This document shows positions 1-5,526 of a DNA stretch of 7,657 nucleotides, in pieces. Source of the DNA: Arthrobacter sp. (lineage in GTDB: Bacteria > Actinomycetota > Actinomycetes > Actinomycetales > Micrococcaceae); the NCBI GenBank assembly GCA_025464545.1, contig JAODMA010000357.1, positions 1-7,657 of the forward strand. The letters are read 5' to 3'. The notes under the pieces are model-generated. The model was not told the DNA's origin and made no database searches. It saw only the letters and a list, made by a program, of their open reading frames with translations. The position numbers and the translations under genes are program-made. Each line of letters starts with the position of its first letter. Within the stretch, counting starts at the first letter, position 1.

Positions 1-34
1 GGCGGTAGCGTGTCGATCGACGAGAGGGACGGCG

Positions 35-328
35 ATGCACGGGTACAGCGAGAATAAGGACGCCTATCTCAAGCGGCTGCGCCGCGTCGAGGGGCAGGTG
101 CGCGGCATCGCCAAGATGGTCGACGAGGACAAGTACTGCATCGACATTCTCACGCAGGTCGCTGCCGTCACCAAGGCGCTGCACGCGGTGAGCCTTGGGC
201 TCGTGGAAGAACACATCGGCCACTGTGTCGTCGGGGCAGCGTCCGAGCCCAATCCGGATCTGCGGGCCGAAGCCATCGACGTCAAGGTCAAGGAAGCCAC
301 CGATGCCATCGGCCGCCTGCTGCGCTAG
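35..328 (+). CDS. csoR: CsoR-family copper-sensing transcriptional repressor
   Basis: This 97-residue protein is full length for the CsoR/RcnR family, all-helical DNA-binding repressors that leave DNA when they bind metal. The N-terminal part (about residues 11-30) has the typical basic RLRRVEGQVRGI helix. The metal-site residues are C35, H60 and C64, the Cys-His-Cys set used by Cu(I)-sensing CsoR; FrmR- and RcnR-type members use other ligand sets. The ATG follows a GAGAGGG ribosome site at 22-28 with 6 nt spacing. It is the first gene of a csoR-copZ-copA run, 64 nt before copZ, which supports copper as the signal. The likely role is autorepression of the operon, relieved by cytosolic Cu(I). 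No GC-rich CsoR-type operator is visible downstream, so the operator and promoter probably lie mostly upstream of base 1. The family call is firm; copper specificity rests on the ligand set and the neighbours. Confidence 0.94.
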   Translation: MHGYSENKDAYLKRLRRVEGQVRGIAKMVDEDKYCIDILTQVAAVTKALHAVSLGLVEEHIGHCVVGAASEPNPDLRAEAIDVKVKEATDAIGRLLR

Positions 329-392
329 CGGCACCACCCTCGGCACACGATCGGGCCGCTGATATCCGGCCGTCCACAACAAGGAGCAAGCC

Positions 393-623
393 ATGAGCAC
401 CGTTTCCACCACCGTCAGCGTTTCCGGGATGACTTGCGGCCACTGCGTGGCCTCGGTCAGCGAAGAGCTGGAGGCGCTGGCCGGCGTCGAACAGGTCGAC
501 GTCGACCTCAACGCCGGCGGCGTCTCCACCGTCACCATCACGTCCACAGATGCACTGTCCGCTGCCGAGATCGGCGAGGCGGTTGCCGAGGCCGGCTACC
601 TTGTGGTGGCCAACGAAGCCTGA
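393..623 (+). CDS. copZ: CopZ-like copper chaperone (HMA domain)
   Basis: This 76-residue protein is a single heavy-metal-associated domain, the usual length for CopZ/Atx1-type chaperones. The Cu(I)-binding loop is GMTCGHC, with C15 and C18 as ligands and H17 between them, a spacing typical of bacterial CopZ. The C-terminal part (about residues 54-73) forms the last helix and strand and ends in AGYLVV, as is common in the fold. It has no signal peptide, so it should act in the cytosol, binding Cu(I) and passing it to CopA and possibly to CsoR. The ATG follows AAGGAG at 381-386 with 6 nt spacing. It sits between csoR and copA (gaps of 64 and 49 nt, same strand), so co-transcription is very likely. 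Nothing in the sequence looks broken. Confidence 0.93.
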   Translation: MSTVSTTVSVSGMTCGHCVASVSEELEALAGVEQVDVDLNAGGVSTVTITSTDALSAAEIGEAVAEAGYLVVANEA

Positions 624-660
624 ACACCCGGCGCAGCCGCCGACGACGCGCCACACGAAC

Positions 661-669
661 AAGGAAGAG
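661..669 (+). promoter_or_regulatory. Ribosome binding site fixing the copA GTG start
   Basis: The purine-rich stretch AAGGAAGAG ends 3 nt before GTG at 673, placing the AGGA core 7 nt from the start. The reading frame is open upstream to 550, but the upstream ATG would overlap copZ by 74 nt and add a 41-residue Pro/Arg-rich leader unlike any P-type ATPase N-terminus. The GTG is therefore preferred. Confidence 0.75.
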
Positions 670-672
670 ACC

Positions 673-3018
673 GTGAGTAACGAGCATCTGCTGGACCAAC
701 CGGGTCGCCGGGTAATCGAGCTCAATATCGAGGGCATGACCTGCGCTTCCTGCGTCAGCCGCGTCGAACGCAAGCTCGGAAAGCTCGATGGCGTCGTAGC
801 CTCGGTCAACCTTCCCCTCGAGTCCGCGCACGTCACGGTCCCCACCGACACCACCGATGAGCAGATCACCGCCACGGTCGCGGCTGCAGGCTACAAGGCC
901 ACGGTGCGTCCCAGCCACCACCCCACCCCGGGGACCCAACCGGCCGGGCCAGGCACCGGCACCGGCACCGGGCCGACGGAAGTCTCCGGCACCGGTGAGA
1001 ACCACCTGGCCCACGGCGGGACCGCGGCCACGCTGCGCCCACGGCTCATCGTGGCCACCGCGCTGACCATCCCGGTGCTGCTGATGTCGATGTTCCCCGC
1101 GTTCCAGTTCGCCAACTGGGGCTGGGTCGCCGCCGCCGTCGCCTTGCCGGTCGTGAGCTGGGCGGCGTGGCCCTTCCACCGGGCGGCCGCAGTCAATGCC
1201 CGGCATTTCGCCTCGACGATGGACACCCTTGTGTCACTCGGCGTGATCGCCGCCTACCTGTTTTCCGTCTGGCAGCTCCTGGCTGATCCGGGGCTGAGCG
1301 GACACGCGCAGGGCATGGACGGCATGGAGACGGGTCCAGGCGGACTGTACTTCGAGGTGGCTTCCGTCGTCACTACGTTCCTGCTGCTCGGCCGCTATCT
1401 GGAGGCCAACGCCAAGCTGAAGGCCGGGAACGCCCTGAGGGCCCTGCTGGACCTGGGCGCCAAGGATGCCACGGTCCTCCGCGGCGGTCTGGAGTACAAG
1501 GTACCGGCGGACCGGCTGGCGGTGGGGGACGTGATCGTGGTCCGCCCCGGTGAGAAGATCGCTACCGACGGCATCGTCGTCGATGGCTCTTCCGCCGTGG
1601 ACGCCTCCCTCGTGACCGGCGAGCCGGTGCCGGTTGAAGTAGGGCCGGACAGCCCCGTCACTGGTGCCACCATCAACACCTCCGGCCGGCTCCTGGTCCG
1701 AGCCACCCGCGTGGGATCCGAAACCACCCTCGCGCAGATGGGCCGGCTGGTCTCCCAGGCTCAGACCGGCAAGGCTCCGATCGCGCGCCTCGCGGACCGG
1801 ATCAGTTCGGTATTCGTGCCGGTGGTTCTGGTCATCGCCGCCGCAACGTTTGCCGGGTGGCTCCTGGCCGCCGGAGCGGCCGTCAGCGACGCCGAGCTGC
1901 GAGCCGCCTTCACCGCGGCGGTGGCCGTACTGGTTATCGCCTGCCCCTGCGCGCTGGGGCTCGCGACGCCGGTCGGACTCCTCACCGGGACCGGCCGCGG
2001 GGCCCAGTTGGGGATCCTCATCAAGGGGCCCCAGGTCCTGGAGGACACCCGGACAGTGGACACTATCGTCCTGGACAAAACCGGCACCGTGACCACAGGC
2101 CACCTCGCCGTCGACGGCACGCAGGCCTTTGCCCCGTTCAGCAAGGCCGAAGTCCTGCGCCTGGCCGGGGCCGTCGAGGCCGCATCCGAGCACCCCATCG
2201 CCCATGCCATCGCCGCAGCTGCCTTGGCGGCAGAGCGGCACAGCGGCGACGGCGGCAGGCTACCCGCCGTCGCAGGCTTCCGTTCGGCGCCGGGCGGCGG
2301 CGTTCAGGGCACCGTCCACGGCCGACTGGTCCTCGCCGGCCGGACGGGCTGGCTGTGGGAAAACGGAGTGCCAATCACCCCCGGCCAACATGGCATCCTG
2401 CGCCAGGCGGAGGAGTCCGGTGCCACCGCCATCTGGCTTGCCGTGGACGGGGAGGCCGCCGGAGTTCTCAGCCTGCGTGACACGCTTAAGCCCGGCTCCG
2501 CGGCGGCAGTTGCCAGGTTCCGGCAGCTAGGACTCCGGCCGGTCCTGATGACCGGCGACAACGCCGCGGCCGCTGCCCAGGTGGCGGCCGCCGTCGGTAT
2601 CGGCCCGGAAGACGTCTTCGCGGGCGTCCTGCCGGCCGGCAAGGTCGAGGCGGTCCGCAAGCTGCAGGCGGAAGGTGCCACCGTGGCGATGGCCGGAGAC
2701 GGGGTCAACGATGCCGCCGCGCTGGCACAGGCGGATTTGGGCATAGCGATGGGCTCAGGCACGGACGTCGCCATCGCGGCCGCGGACCTGACGGTCATGG
2801 GCAATGATCTCGGGCAGGTGGCGCTGGCCATCGAGCTGTCCCGCCGGACCCTGACGACCATCAAGACCAACCTCTTCTGGGCGTTTTTCTACAATGCCGT
2901 CGGCATTCCGGTGGCTGCCCTGGGACTGCTCAATCCGATGATCGCGGGCGCCGCCATGGCGGCGAGCTCGGTCCTGGTGGTGGCGAACTCGCTGCGGCTG
3001 CGCAGCTTCGCGAAGTAA
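673..3018 (+). CDS. copA: Cu(I)-exporting P1B-type ATPase CopA
   Basis: From the GTG at 673 this is 781 residues, normal for a CopA with one N-terminal metal-binding domain. It uses ATP to move Cu(I) out across the cytoplasmic membrane. Domains in order: an HMA domain at about 13-80 with GMTCASC (C24, C27); a Pro/Gly/Thr linker to about 115; helices at about 125-141, 150-168, 183-203 and 225-243; the actuator domain with TGE at 315-317; the membrane Cu site CPC at 424-426; the phosphorylation motif DKTGT starting at D468; the HP motif at H507-P508 in the nucleotide domain; TGDN at 627-630; and GDGVND at 675-680. The last two helices carry Y740-N741 and MAASS at 762-766, the signature of Cu(I) (1B-1) transporters. 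A Met/His-containing loop (about 211-220, H-A-Q-G-M-D-G-M) lies between the third and fourth helices and should face outward. All catalytic residues are present. The gene is last in the operon, 49 nt after copZ. Confidence 0.95.
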   Translation: MSNEHLLDQPGRRVIELNIEGMTCASCVSRVERKLGKLDGVVASVNLPLESAHVTVPTDTTDEQITATVAAAGYKATVRPSHHPTPGTQPAGPGTGTGTGPTEVSGTGENHLAHGGTAATLRPRLIVATALTIPVLLMSMFPAFQFANWGWVAAAVALPVVSWAAWPFHRAAAVNARHFASTMDTLVSLGVIAAYLFSVWQLLADPGLSGHAQGMDGMETGPGGLYFEVASVVTTFLLLGRYLEANAKLKAGNALRALLDLGAKDATVLRGGLEYKVPADRLAVGDVIVVRPGEKIATDGIVVDGSSAVDASLVTGEPVPVEVGPDSPVTGATINTSGRLLVRATRVGSETTLAQMGRLVSQAQTGKAPIARLADRISSVFVPVVLVIAAATFAGWLLAAGAAVSDAELRAAFTAAVAVLVIACPCALGLATPVGLLTGTGRGAQLGILIKGPQVLEDTRTVDTIVLDKTGTVTTGHLAVDGTQAFAPFSKAEVLRLAGAVEAASEHPIAHAIAAAALAAERHSGDGGRLPAVAGFRSAPGGGVQGTVHGRLVLAGRTGWLWENGVPITPGQHGILRQAEESGATAIWLAVDGEAAGVLSLRDTLKPGSAAAVARFRQLGLRPVLMTGDNAAAAAQVAAAVGIGPEDVFAGVLPAGKVEAVRKLQAEGATVAMAGDGVNDAAALAQADLGIAMGSGTDVAIAAADLTVMGNDLGQVALAIELSRRTLTTIKTNLFWAFFYNAVGIPVAALGLLNPMIAGAAMAASSVLVVANSLRLRSFAK
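952..969 (+). repeat. In-frame hexanucleotide repeat (GGCACC x3) in copA
   Basis: Three tandem copies of GGCACC encode Gly-Thr pairs at residues 94-99 of CopA. They lie in the flexible linker between the HMA domain and the first membrane helix. A unit of six keeps the frame if the copy number changes. It is probably low-complexity linker sequence rather than a functional element. Confidence 0.7.
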
Positions 3019-3039
3019 CCCGCCTTACGCCGTCCGATG

Positions 3040-3067
3040 AGGCCGCGCCGAACGTCAGGCCGCGCCG
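3040..3067. repeat. 11-bp direct repeat between copA and the DUF2277 gene
   Basis: AGGCCGCGCCG occurs at 3040-3050 and again at 3057-3067, a period of 17 bp. The second copy overlaps the end of the DUF2277 gene. The 36-bp convergent gap contains no clear hairpin with a T-run, so I see no intrinsic terminator for copA here. The repeat may be chance in GC-rich DNA. Confidence 0.45.
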
Positions 3068-3327
3068 TACCGAATTTCGGCCTTGGCTCGCGCTTTGGCG
3101 GCCTCCGTATCCCGGTCCTTCGCCGGAGCGTGCGTCACCAGCGAATCGAGCAGATGCTGGGTGGCGTGCGCGATTTCGTGGACAGCCCGGTTGAAGGCTT
3201 CCTCGTTGGCCTTGGACGGCTTGGTGCTGCCGCTGATCTTGCGCACGTACTGCAGCGCGGCGGCCTCCACCTCCGCCGTGGTGGCGCGGGGCTCAAAATT
3301 ATGCAAGGTATGGATATTGCGGCACAT
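3055..3327 (-). CDS. DUF2277 family protein
   Basis: This 90-residue protein begins MCRNIHTLHNFEP and continues with LQYVRKISG and TKPSKANEEAFNRAVHEIA, the recognisable conserved core of the DUF2277 family, whose function is not established. The conserved MCRNI start fixes the initiation codon at 3327. It is soluble, with a helical, charged C-terminal half (about residues 60-90, rich in Ala, Lys, Glu and Arg), and has a single Cys at position 2. It lies 9 nt downstream of the EamA transporter stop, on the same strand and in the same frame, so it is almost certainly co-transcribed and probably translationally coupled. A role linked to the transporter is inferred from position only. Confidence 0.88.
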   Translation of the reverse strand: MCRNIHTLHNFEPRATTAEVEAAALQYVRKISGSTKPSKANEEAFNRAVHEIAHATQHLLDSLVTHAPAKDRDTEAAKARAKAEIRYGAA

Positions 3328-3328
3328 A

Positions 3329-3333
3329 CCTCC
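3329..3333 (-). promoter_or_regulatory. Unusually close Shine-Dalgarno for the DUF2277 gene
   Basis: On the minus strand GGAGG is followed by a single T and then ATG, far closer than the usual 5-9 nt. The motif lies in the 9-nt gap after the EamA stop codon. It suits re-initiation by ribosomes that have just terminated rather than independent loading. Confidence 0.5.
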
Positions 3334-3336
3334 ATG

Positions 3337-4416
3337 CTAGGCGCCGGATCGCGTCGGATCGAGGCCAGCGGCCGGCGCCTGCACGGGCACCGCCGCGGAT
3401 GCGCCGCGCAGCTCGTCCAGCCGGACGAGGACCACTCCGCCGACAATCAGAACGCCGCCCAGAAGCTGGATGGGGCCGGGCAGTTCGCCGAGCAGCAGCC
3501 ATGCCCAGATGACGGCGAACAGCACCTCGGTGAGGGAGACGAACGATGCGACCTTGGACCCGAGTGCCCGCGCGGCGACAATGCCGGCGACGTAGGCCAA
3601 CACCGTGGCTAGCACCACGAGGCCGCCCAGCGCCACCCACCAGGGGGTCATCCAGGGACCCAGACGGGTGTCGGCGGCGCTGAAGGCCATCGGCAGCAGC
3701 CCGGTGGCCGCGGCAAGCCACATGACCACTGCACCCACCATGAGCCCGCCGGAAGCCAGCACGATCGGCGGGAGCGTGTCGTTTTCCTTGGCTGTGATGA
3801 AGAAGTAGATCGCGAGGCAAACGGCGGCCGCAATCCCCCACAGCACGCCGATGAGATCGATTTGCACGGCTCCCGTGAGGTCCAGGACCAGGACCAGGCC
3901 GCCAAGGGACAGCAGGGTGCCGGCAATGGTCAACGGGCTCGGCCGTTTGCGGCTGCCAGCCCAGAGCCAGAGCACAATGATCACCGGGGCGAGGTACTCC
4001 AGCAGCAAGGCGACGCCCACGGAGAGCCGTGCCACGGCATTGAAGTAGAAGAGCTGGCAGGCAGCGACGCCGATGAGCCCGAAGAGCAGGACAGTAACCC
4101 AGTTGTTCCGGAGCTGGTGCCAGCGGCCCCGCAGGGCCGGAACAGCCGGAACAGCCAGGATCAGCGCGGCCCCCGTCAGGCGGGCCGTGACCGCTGCACC
4201 GGGCGTCCAGCCCGTTTCCAGGAGCGCCTTCGCAAATGATCCGGAGAGGCCGAACACCGCTGAGGAGAATAATGCCACCCCCAGTCCCGAAGCCAGAAAG
4301 TCCGAGGCGACGCCTGCCGCCCGGGTCCCGCGTTTCCCCGGGGCAACTGTTCCGGCATCCCCCGGGGCAGCGGGATTCCGGGCCGGTACATCGGCAGAGC
4401 GGCGAACGGCAGACAC
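3337..4416 (-). CDS. EamA/DMT-superfamily transporter
   Basis: This 359-residue protein has about ten hydrophobic segments (roughly 44-65, 74-95, 107-126, 131-152, 162-180, 187-207, 215-238, 258-280, 287-310 and 315-332), the two-repeat pattern of drug/metabolite transporters. The first EamA repeat ends with the typical ALLLEYLAPVIIVLW (136-150), and the second has the matching SLTEVLFAVIWAWLLLGE (294-311). Members export amino acids, metabolites or drugs; the substrate cannot be told here. A polar, positively charged N-terminal extension of about 43 residues and a 27-residue C-terminal tail are longer than usual. The start is GTG, supported by AGGAGG at 4423-4428 with 6 nt spacing. It is divergent from the CGNR zinc-finger gene (72-bp gap) and leads into the DUF2277 gene. 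Control by the divergent regulator is an inference from layout. Confidence 0.9.
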   Translation of the reverse strand: MSAVRRSADVPARNPAAPGDAGTVAPGKRGTRAAGVASDFLASGLGVALFSSAVFGLSGSFAKALLETGWTPGAAVTARLTGAALILAVPAVPALRGRWHQLRNNWVTVLLFGLIGVAACQLFYFNAVARLSVGVALLLEYLAPVIIVLWLWAGSRKRPSPLTIAGTLLSLGGLVLVLDLTGAVQIDLIGVLWGIAAAVCLAIYFFITAKENDTLPPIVLASGGLMVGAVVMWLAAATGLLPMAFSAADTRLGPWMTPWWVALGGLVVLATVLAYVAGIVAARALGSKVASFVSLTEVLFAVIWAWLLLGELPGPIQLLGGVLIVGGVVLVRLDELRGASAAVPVQAPAAGLDPTRSGA

Positions 4417-4422
4417 GGGCTG

Positions 4423-4428
4423 CCTCCT
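4423..4428 (-). promoter_or_regulatory. Ribosome binding site for the EamA transporter GTG start
   Basis: AGGAGG on the minus strand lies 6 nt before the GTG at 4416 and decides this start despite the unusually long N-terminal extension it creates. It overlaps the proximal arm of the inverted repeat at 4427-4435, so a factor or RNA structure using that arm could affect translation. Confidence 0.75.
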
Positions 4429-4461
4429 GTCAGGAGTAAGATGGGGTTATGGTCCTGACAG
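4427..4461. promoter_or_regulatory. Inverted repeat, candidate operator between the EamA and CGNR genes
   Basis: CTGTCAGGA at 4427-4435 and TCCTGACAG at 4453-4461 are perfect 9-bp inverted arms separated by 17 bp, a 26-bp centre-to-centre distance. The left arm is itself part of CCTGTCAGG (4426-4434), a near-perfect odd palindrome. A further CCTGAC occurs at 4466-4471. The repeat sits in the 72-bp divergent region and overlaps the candidate -10 of the minus-strand promoter, as expected for a regulator binding site. The binding factor is unknown; the CGNR protein is the obvious candidate. A hairpin in the EamA mRNA leader, masking its SD, is the alternative. Confidence 0.5.
4448..4453 (+). promoter_or_regulatory. 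Possible -10 element for the CGNR gene
   Basis: TATGGT fits the TAnnnT pattern and lies about 36 nt before the CGNR start codon, between the two arms of the inverted repeat. No good -35 is seen at 17 nt upstream. If real, the same operator could control both directions. The support is weak. Confidence 0.25.
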
Positions 4462-4487
4462 TACGCCTGACTGACGTAAGGAGTCAA
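4458..4487 (-). promoter_or_regulatory. Candidate promoter for the EamA-DUF2277 operon
   Basis: On the minus strand TTGACT (4482-4487) is followed after 18 nt by TACTGT (4458-4463), a reasonable match to actinobacterial housekeeping -35/-10 elements. Transcription would start near 4451, giving a leader of about 35 nt that contains the AGGAGG. The -10 overlaps the distal arm of the inverted repeat. Confidence 0.4.
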
Positions 4488-4488
4488 G

Positions 4489-5031
4489 ATGGTTTTTGCC
4501 CCTGACACGGAAGTTGCCCTGCGTTCTGTGGTCAACCTCATCAACACCGCCGCCAACGGCGACGAGGAGCTGGCAACGGCCGCAGATCTGGACCGCTTCC
4601 TGGCGACCGAAGGTTTCACCGGCTCCCGGCGGGGGGACGCGGCGGAACTCGCCAGTGTGCACCGCCTCCGTGCCGAACTCGCGGAACTCTGGCTCGCCGA
4701 TGAGTCCACCGTGGTCGACACCCTGAACCGGCTCCTGCGGGACGCCAGGGCGCTTCCGCAGCTGGTCAAGCACGATAAGTGGGACTGGCACTTGCACGCC
4801 ACCACCGCGGAGGCCCCGCTGGCCGACCGGATGAGCACGGAGGCCGCCATGGCCCTCGTCGATGTCATCCGCAGCAAGGAGATGGACCGGCTGCTTGTCT
4901 GCGCGGCGAAGGACTGTGACGCGGTGGTCCTGGATCTAAGCCGCAACCGCTCCAAGCGTTATTGCGACACCGGCAACTGCGCGAACCGGGCGCACGTGGC
5001 CGCGTACCGGGCGCGCAAGGCTGCGTCCTGA
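4489..5031 (+). CDS. CGNR zinc-finger domain protein, putative transcriptional regulator
   Basis: This 180-residue protein has the two-part architecture of the CGNR family: an N-terminal helical ABATE-type domain (about 5-125) and a C-terminal zinc finger (about 135-178). The four probable zinc ligands are C138 and C143 (C-x4-C) and C159 and C164 (C-x4-C), with the typical DLSRNRSKRYC between the pairs and a basic tail (AHVAAYRARKA). The name-giving motif reads CANR (164-167) instead of CGNR, a conservative Gly-to-Ala change that keeps the ligand, Asn and Arg. Family members are predicted, not widely proven, to be transcriptional regulators. The ATG follows TAAGGAG at 4477-4483 with 5 nt spacing. 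It is divergent from the EamA transporter, a common regulator/exporter layout. It has no membrane segment. Confidence 0.88.
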   Translation: MVFAPDTEVALRSVVNLINTAANGDEELATAADLDRFLATEGFTGSRRGDAAELASVHRLRAELAELWLADESTVVDTLNRLLRDARALPQLVKHDKWDWHLHATTAEAPLADRMSTEAAMALVDVIRSKEMDRLLVCAAKDCDAVVLDLSRNRSKRYCDTGNCANRAHVAAYRARKAAS

Positions 5032-5068
5032 GCCTCGTCCGGACCGGGACGCCGGGAGTGCCAGCCGG

Positions 5069-5437
5069 TTAGCGGCGCCCGTCTCCGGGCGTGCCGTCGG
5101 GGTTGGTCCCGGGGGCGTCGGAATCCGGCCGCGCGGGGTAGCCGACGGAACCGGAAGCCGGCTTCCTGGAGCTGAGGTTGACGCCGGATCCCTTGCCCAG
5201 GTGCTCGTCGTTGCCCTTGTAACTCATGGCGAGCATGGCGGCCAGGACCAGGGTGACGATGAAAGCGATGCCGGCTCCGGTGAAGGCCAAGTCGAACCGG
5301 GGTGTCTTGGCGCTGCCGCCGGAGGCGAAGATCAGCACGGCGAAGAAGGCGAGCACGGCCCAGAACGCGGAGAACAGGAGGGGTCCCTTGACCGAGGTCC
5401 GCAGGCTGCGCGGTTCTCCGGGTTTCTGCTGAGCCAA
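5069..5437 (-). CDS. Small two-helix membrane protein of unknown function
   Basis: This 122-residue protein has a short basic N-terminus, two hydrophobic helices at about 19-39 and 51-72, and a long polar C-terminal tail rich in Gly, Pro, Ser and Asp. The helix arrangement with basic flanks suggests that both ends face the cytoplasm (inference). I do not recognise a named family; similar small actinobacterial membrane proteins are usually annotated as hypothetical. The start codon is TTG, supported by AGGAGG at 5446-5451. Its stop is 37 nt from the stop of the convergent CGNR gene. It is preceded on the same strand by the six-helix protein, but the 89-bp gap holds a candidate promoter and a dyad, so it may be transcribed separately. 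Confidence 0.75.
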   Translation of the reverse strand: MAQQKPGEPRSLRTSVKGPLLFSAFWAVLAFFAVLIFASGGSAKTPRFDLAFTGAGIAFIVTLVLAAMLAMSYKGNDEHLGKGSGVNLSSRKPASGSVGYPARPDSDAPGTNPDGTPGDGRR

Positions 5438-5445
5438 GGTGCTTT

Positions 5446-5451
5446 CCTCCT
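5446..5451 (-). promoter_or_regulatory. Ribosome binding site deciding a TTG start
   Basis: AGGAGG on the minus strand lies 8 nt upstream of TTG at 5437. The first in-frame ATG is inside the second membrane helix and would destroy the protein, so the TTG is the only sensible start. Confidence 0.75.
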
Positions 5452-5476
5452 GCAGCCGACGCCGGTGGGGCGTGGC

Positions 5477-5482
5477 ATTTTA
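5477..5482 (-). promoter_or_regulatory. Candidate -10 for the small membrane protein gene
   Basis: On the minus strand TAAAAT is one base from the TATAAT consensus and stands out in this GC-rich region. It would give a leader of about 33 nt containing the AGGAGG. The -35 position falls inside the dyad at 5494-5512, with no clear TTGACA, which could mean a regulated promoter. Confidence 0.4.
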
Positions 5483-5493
5483 GTGTCGCAATT

Positions 5494-5512
5494 GTTCTAC
5501 GTAGGGTAGAAC
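5494..5512. promoter_or_regulatory. Perfect dyad, candidate operator
   Basis: GTTCTAC (5494-5500) and GTAGAAC (5506-5512) are perfect 7-bp inverted arms around a 5-bp spacer. Within it, CTACGTAG (5497-5504) is a second, nested palindrome. The dyad covers the -35 position of the candidate promoter at 5477-5482 and lies only 14 bp past the stop of the upstream gene. A dyad of about 19 bp is a typical size for a dimeric repressor site. No adjacent regulator gene explains it. No T-run follows, so a terminator is less likely. Confidence 0.45.
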
Positions 5513-5526
5513 CTGTCGTTACTAGT

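Noticed and set aside
12..21. GTCGATCGAC palindrome upstream of csoR as a CsoR operator
   Set aside because: It is a perfect 10-bp palindrome but lacks the longer G/C-tract dyad of known CsoR operators. It lies just before the SD, and only 34 bases of upstream sequence are visible.
550..672. N-terminal extension of CopA from an upstream ATG
   Set aside because: It would overlap copZ by 74 nt, encodes a Pro/Arg-rich leader with no family match, and lacks the good SD that precedes GTG at 673.
1234..2241. 335-codon open frame antisense to copA
   Set aside because: It lies wholly inside copA, whose motifs are all intact. Long antisense frames are expected in GC-rich coding DNA, and the translation is Gly/Arg/Asp-rich without a recognisable domain.
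3006..3015. CTTCGCGAAG palindrome at the end of copA as a terminator
   Set aside because: It encodes the last residues of CopA, the stem would have essentially no loop, and no T-run follows.
35..3018. Copper operon as a novel system
   Set aside because: csoR-copZ-copA is a well-known actinobacterial and firmicute arrangement, and every key residue is standard.
3037..3612. 191-codon plus-strand frame across the DUF2277 and EamA genes
   Set aside because: It is antisense to two recognisable proteins; the translation has low-complexity composition and no family features.
5036..5051. Hairpin between the convergent CGNR and small membrane protein genes
   Set aside because: The 5-bp stem (CGTCC/GGACG) is short, has no T-run, and could be chance at this GC content.
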